A stretch of DNA of 64,000 bases from Oxyruncus cristatus (Eukaryota > Chordata > Aves > Passeriformes > Cotingidae). The position numbers and the translations under genes were made by a program. Positions 62,131-64,000 of the stretch are shown here, one piece after another. Below the pieces are notes generated by a model. It did not search any database. It saw nothing but the letters and a program-made list of their open reading frames with translations, and was not told the DNA's origin. The number at the start of each line of letters is the position of its first letter. The first letter of the stretch is position 1. The stretch is from the NCBI GenBank assembly GCA_013399855.1, contig VXAY01005262.1, positions 394,175 through 458,174 of the forward strand. Reading direction: 5' to 3'.

Positions 62131-63069
62131 TTTCTTTCTCCCTCAAATCTAGTAAGAAAGGTTTAGGGTGAAACATTTCAGAATCTCAGCCCTGTGACCT
62201 GAAGAAATGGGACTACCATATTCAGAAGCTTCAGTGACAGTTTGCAGAAAACTGTAAGCATGGGAATAATATAGTTCAAGCATGGGAAAGTTCTTGATAC
62301 AGTTTCAACGAGAGTCCACTGATCAGTATAAGCATGATTTAAAACTGCGTTTAATCCAAGTATGTGATGTGCCACTTCTGTAGCAGACAGCCTTTAATGA
62401 TTTCATCTAATAAGAAAAACACTTGCTGTATAGCCAGGGAATCGTATGAATAACTGAGAAATTTCTCTGCTATGGTTTAATTTGTGAAAAAATTTAAATC
62501 ACTGTGAAGCTGGTAGCCTCTATGTAAATAGTCTTTGTGTACAGCGAATTTTCAATTTCCCCATCTTAATTTGCAACCTTTTTACTTGTCTCATCAAAAT
62601 GCACATTTTTTCATTAAAATTATTTAAGTAATGATGTAGGGATGATATTCTTCAGGGCCTTTTTATTTTCAGTTCTAGTCACCTGTGAAATATATACTCT
62701 TTAATACTTGATTGAAGACCTGCCATTGATAAGATCATAATAAATATGAATTTTTATCAGAATACAAAAGGAAAATAAACGTATACTGTAAAAATTACTA
62801 GACTCCTGGGATGAGTTAGACCTTGATTTATTCTACGTCCCTGAAGACTATAAGGCTATGACAAACCATTCCCACTCCCTATGCTCTGCCTTTATTTTAT
62901 CTATTGCAGACTTCAGGGAAGATGGTTATACAGTTACAATATGCTCATTACAAAACAAGAAAGACAGATAAAATTCCAATAAATATTTACACAGAATTAT
63001 CCATAAACAAGTGAAAGTTTGAATAGTCAGACTTGTTATAAAAATTGTCCTTAAGTTAATCCACAAAAC

Positions 63070-63105
63070 TGTCGATAATATTTTGGTTGGAAAGTACCAC
63101 TGCAG
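63070..63105 (-). mobile_element. Possible degraded CR1 3' end, minus strand
   Basis: The plus strand reads ATTTTGGTTGGAAAGTACC followed by TGCAGATATCACTCATGG. This follows the order of an inverted CR1 terminus (GGTTGGAAGGGACC, then AGATCATCTAGTCC) with many changes. Too short and diverged to be certain. Confidence 0.3.
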
Positions 63106-63345
63106 ATATCACTCATGGCAAACAGGCTTTCTCCTAACACCTCTGATCTGGGGTGAAGATGAGTGAAATGACTGAGTCTAAGAACTTTCTCACCTGAAAA
63201 TATAAATCCAGCACAACTAGGGCTGTTGGCTATATTTTGTCATGATCCCCGATTGTTTTATTACTTTCTAGAAGCAAATGTTTTAAAAGGCAGGGAATTC
63301 AGTGCCTGTTATTGCTGACAGCTAGGGGTACCCTGGTTGGGTCAG

Positions 63346-63601
63346 AACTGGCAGCTGCTTGCCTGTCCTCCTCTCTGGAGGAGACCAGTATGTACCAGTG
63401 ACCATGGGCAGCACAGAGCCTCAGTTTGAGCAGCTCAGTCCCATGAAACACAGTGCTTCCAAGTGGGATCGAGAAGGAGCAATCTGTGCAGAAAGCAAGC
63501 TGGTGGTCAGGTACAGACTGCTTCACCAGCAGCATTTCCAGCAGACTGAGAAGAGCTCTCCTTCATCGAGGTTTCAGCAGCTCCATCAGACGATTACTTG
63601 A
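63346..63601 (+). other. Open frame in a GC-richer patch, possible exon or pseudogene
   Basis: The frame is open from just after a TAG at 63320-63322 to a TGA at 63599-63601. Base composition and codon use look more coding-like than elsewhere (runs such as GGDQYVPVTMGSTEPQFEQLSP). A possible acceptor, weak in pyrimidines, ends at 63345, and a GTCAG/GTACAG donor lies at 63510/63511. The opposite strand is also open over 63299-63535, as often seen in GC-richer DNA. I recognise no domain. It could be an exon near the right edge, a decayed gene piece or chance. Confidence 0.15.
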
Positions 63602-64000
63602 ATGTGCAAAGGAACCTGGATTAATAGCACAAGATCTAAAGTGTGGGCTCATAGGGACAGTTATTCATTGCCTGAGACACCCCCTTATTTTACCTGTGTG
63701 GAAGGAACTTAAGAACAGGTCATTATTCACCCCAAAACTCACCCTTTTCTGAAGCACTTGCCCAGACTGTGAGGACAATGAGTGGTTTCAAAAGGCTTGA
63801 ATGTACTATGCTGTTTCAGGCAGACAGTATTTTTCTCTTTCTCTACGTAAAAAGAAATTTCGTGTGCTGTATAAGAAACTCTCCTCATGTTATTCTTCTT
63901 CTTTTATTCTCTGCTATGTTTTGTAATATTTTACTATCCAGTACAGGATAAGAACAACAGAAAGGCAGAAATGAAGGGAAATCACGCCAATTCTCACCCA
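63602..64000. other. Right-edge stretch without recognisable content
   Basis: Ordinary DNA with short overlapping open frames. No repeat or splice pair stands out before the window ends. Confidence 0.5.

Larger units (their letters stand above)
49767..63345. other. Gene-free AT-rich stretch
   Basis: More than 13 kb with no recognisable gene or well-preserved transposon. Open frames reach at most 109 codons (minus 54304-53975), without known domains. Contents listed separately are a CCAAT-box-containing block near 50.05 kb, a 13-bp tandem, a G-rich octamer repeat, AT and ATT repeats and a possible degraded CR1 end near 63.08 kb. Confidence 0.55.

Noticed and set aside
1..64000. tRNA, rRNA, snRNA, known microRNA genes, CRISPR arrays, or bacterial or viral contaminant
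   Set aside because: No tRNA B-box-like T-loop, no familiar microRNA seed in a hairpin, no regularly spaced direct repeats and no dense coding were seen by eye. A computational covariance-model search would be needed to exclude diverged RNAs.

Overview
The window reads as nuclear DNA of a bird. It is AT-rich, has almost no coding content, and carries five clear CR1 LINE copies whose 3' ends show the avian-type tandem ATTCTRTG-like terminus. It also carries three retroviral LTRs of kinds familiar from bird genomes. There are no operons, ribosome-binding sites, tRNA or rRNA genes or CRISPR arrays that I can see.

Layout. Positions 1-330 are a CpG island cut by the left edge, probably the promoter and untranslated first exon of a gene that continues outside the window or whose other exons I cannot identify. 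A plus-strand solo LTR (666-1470) follows, framed by a perfect 5-bp target-site duplication. After 6 kb of plain AT-rich DNA come a minus-strand CR1 (7864-8745), a second solo LTR on the minus strand (13586-14310), and a 195-codon open frame (14824-15408) directly behind a good splice-acceptor sequence. From 15.4 to 35.5 kb there is little beyond simple repeats, a G-quadruplex motif (22313-22341) and a terminal-exon-like open frame with a downstream AATAAA (21207-21631). Two CR1 copies in opposite orientation lie at 35499-36098 (minus) and 40932-42113 (plus). A third LTR, ERVL-like and plus strand, starts at 45483. Short CR1 tails lie at 47976-48096 (plus) and 49708-49766 (minus). The rest to 64000 is mostly unremarkable intergenic or intronic DNA, with one compositionally odd open frame at the right end (63346-63601).

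How the parts relate. No intact protein-coding gene can be supported. The simplest reading is a large first intron, or the gene-poor flank, of the CpG-island gene, seeded with dead retroelements. All CR1 reading frames are broken, and one visibly lacks the catalytic aspartates of reverse transcriptase. The candidate exons are offered as testable possibilities at low confidence. I found no convincing undescribed biological system; the items most worth checking are the 14.8-15.4 kb open frame, the inverted CR1 pair and the truncated CpG island.
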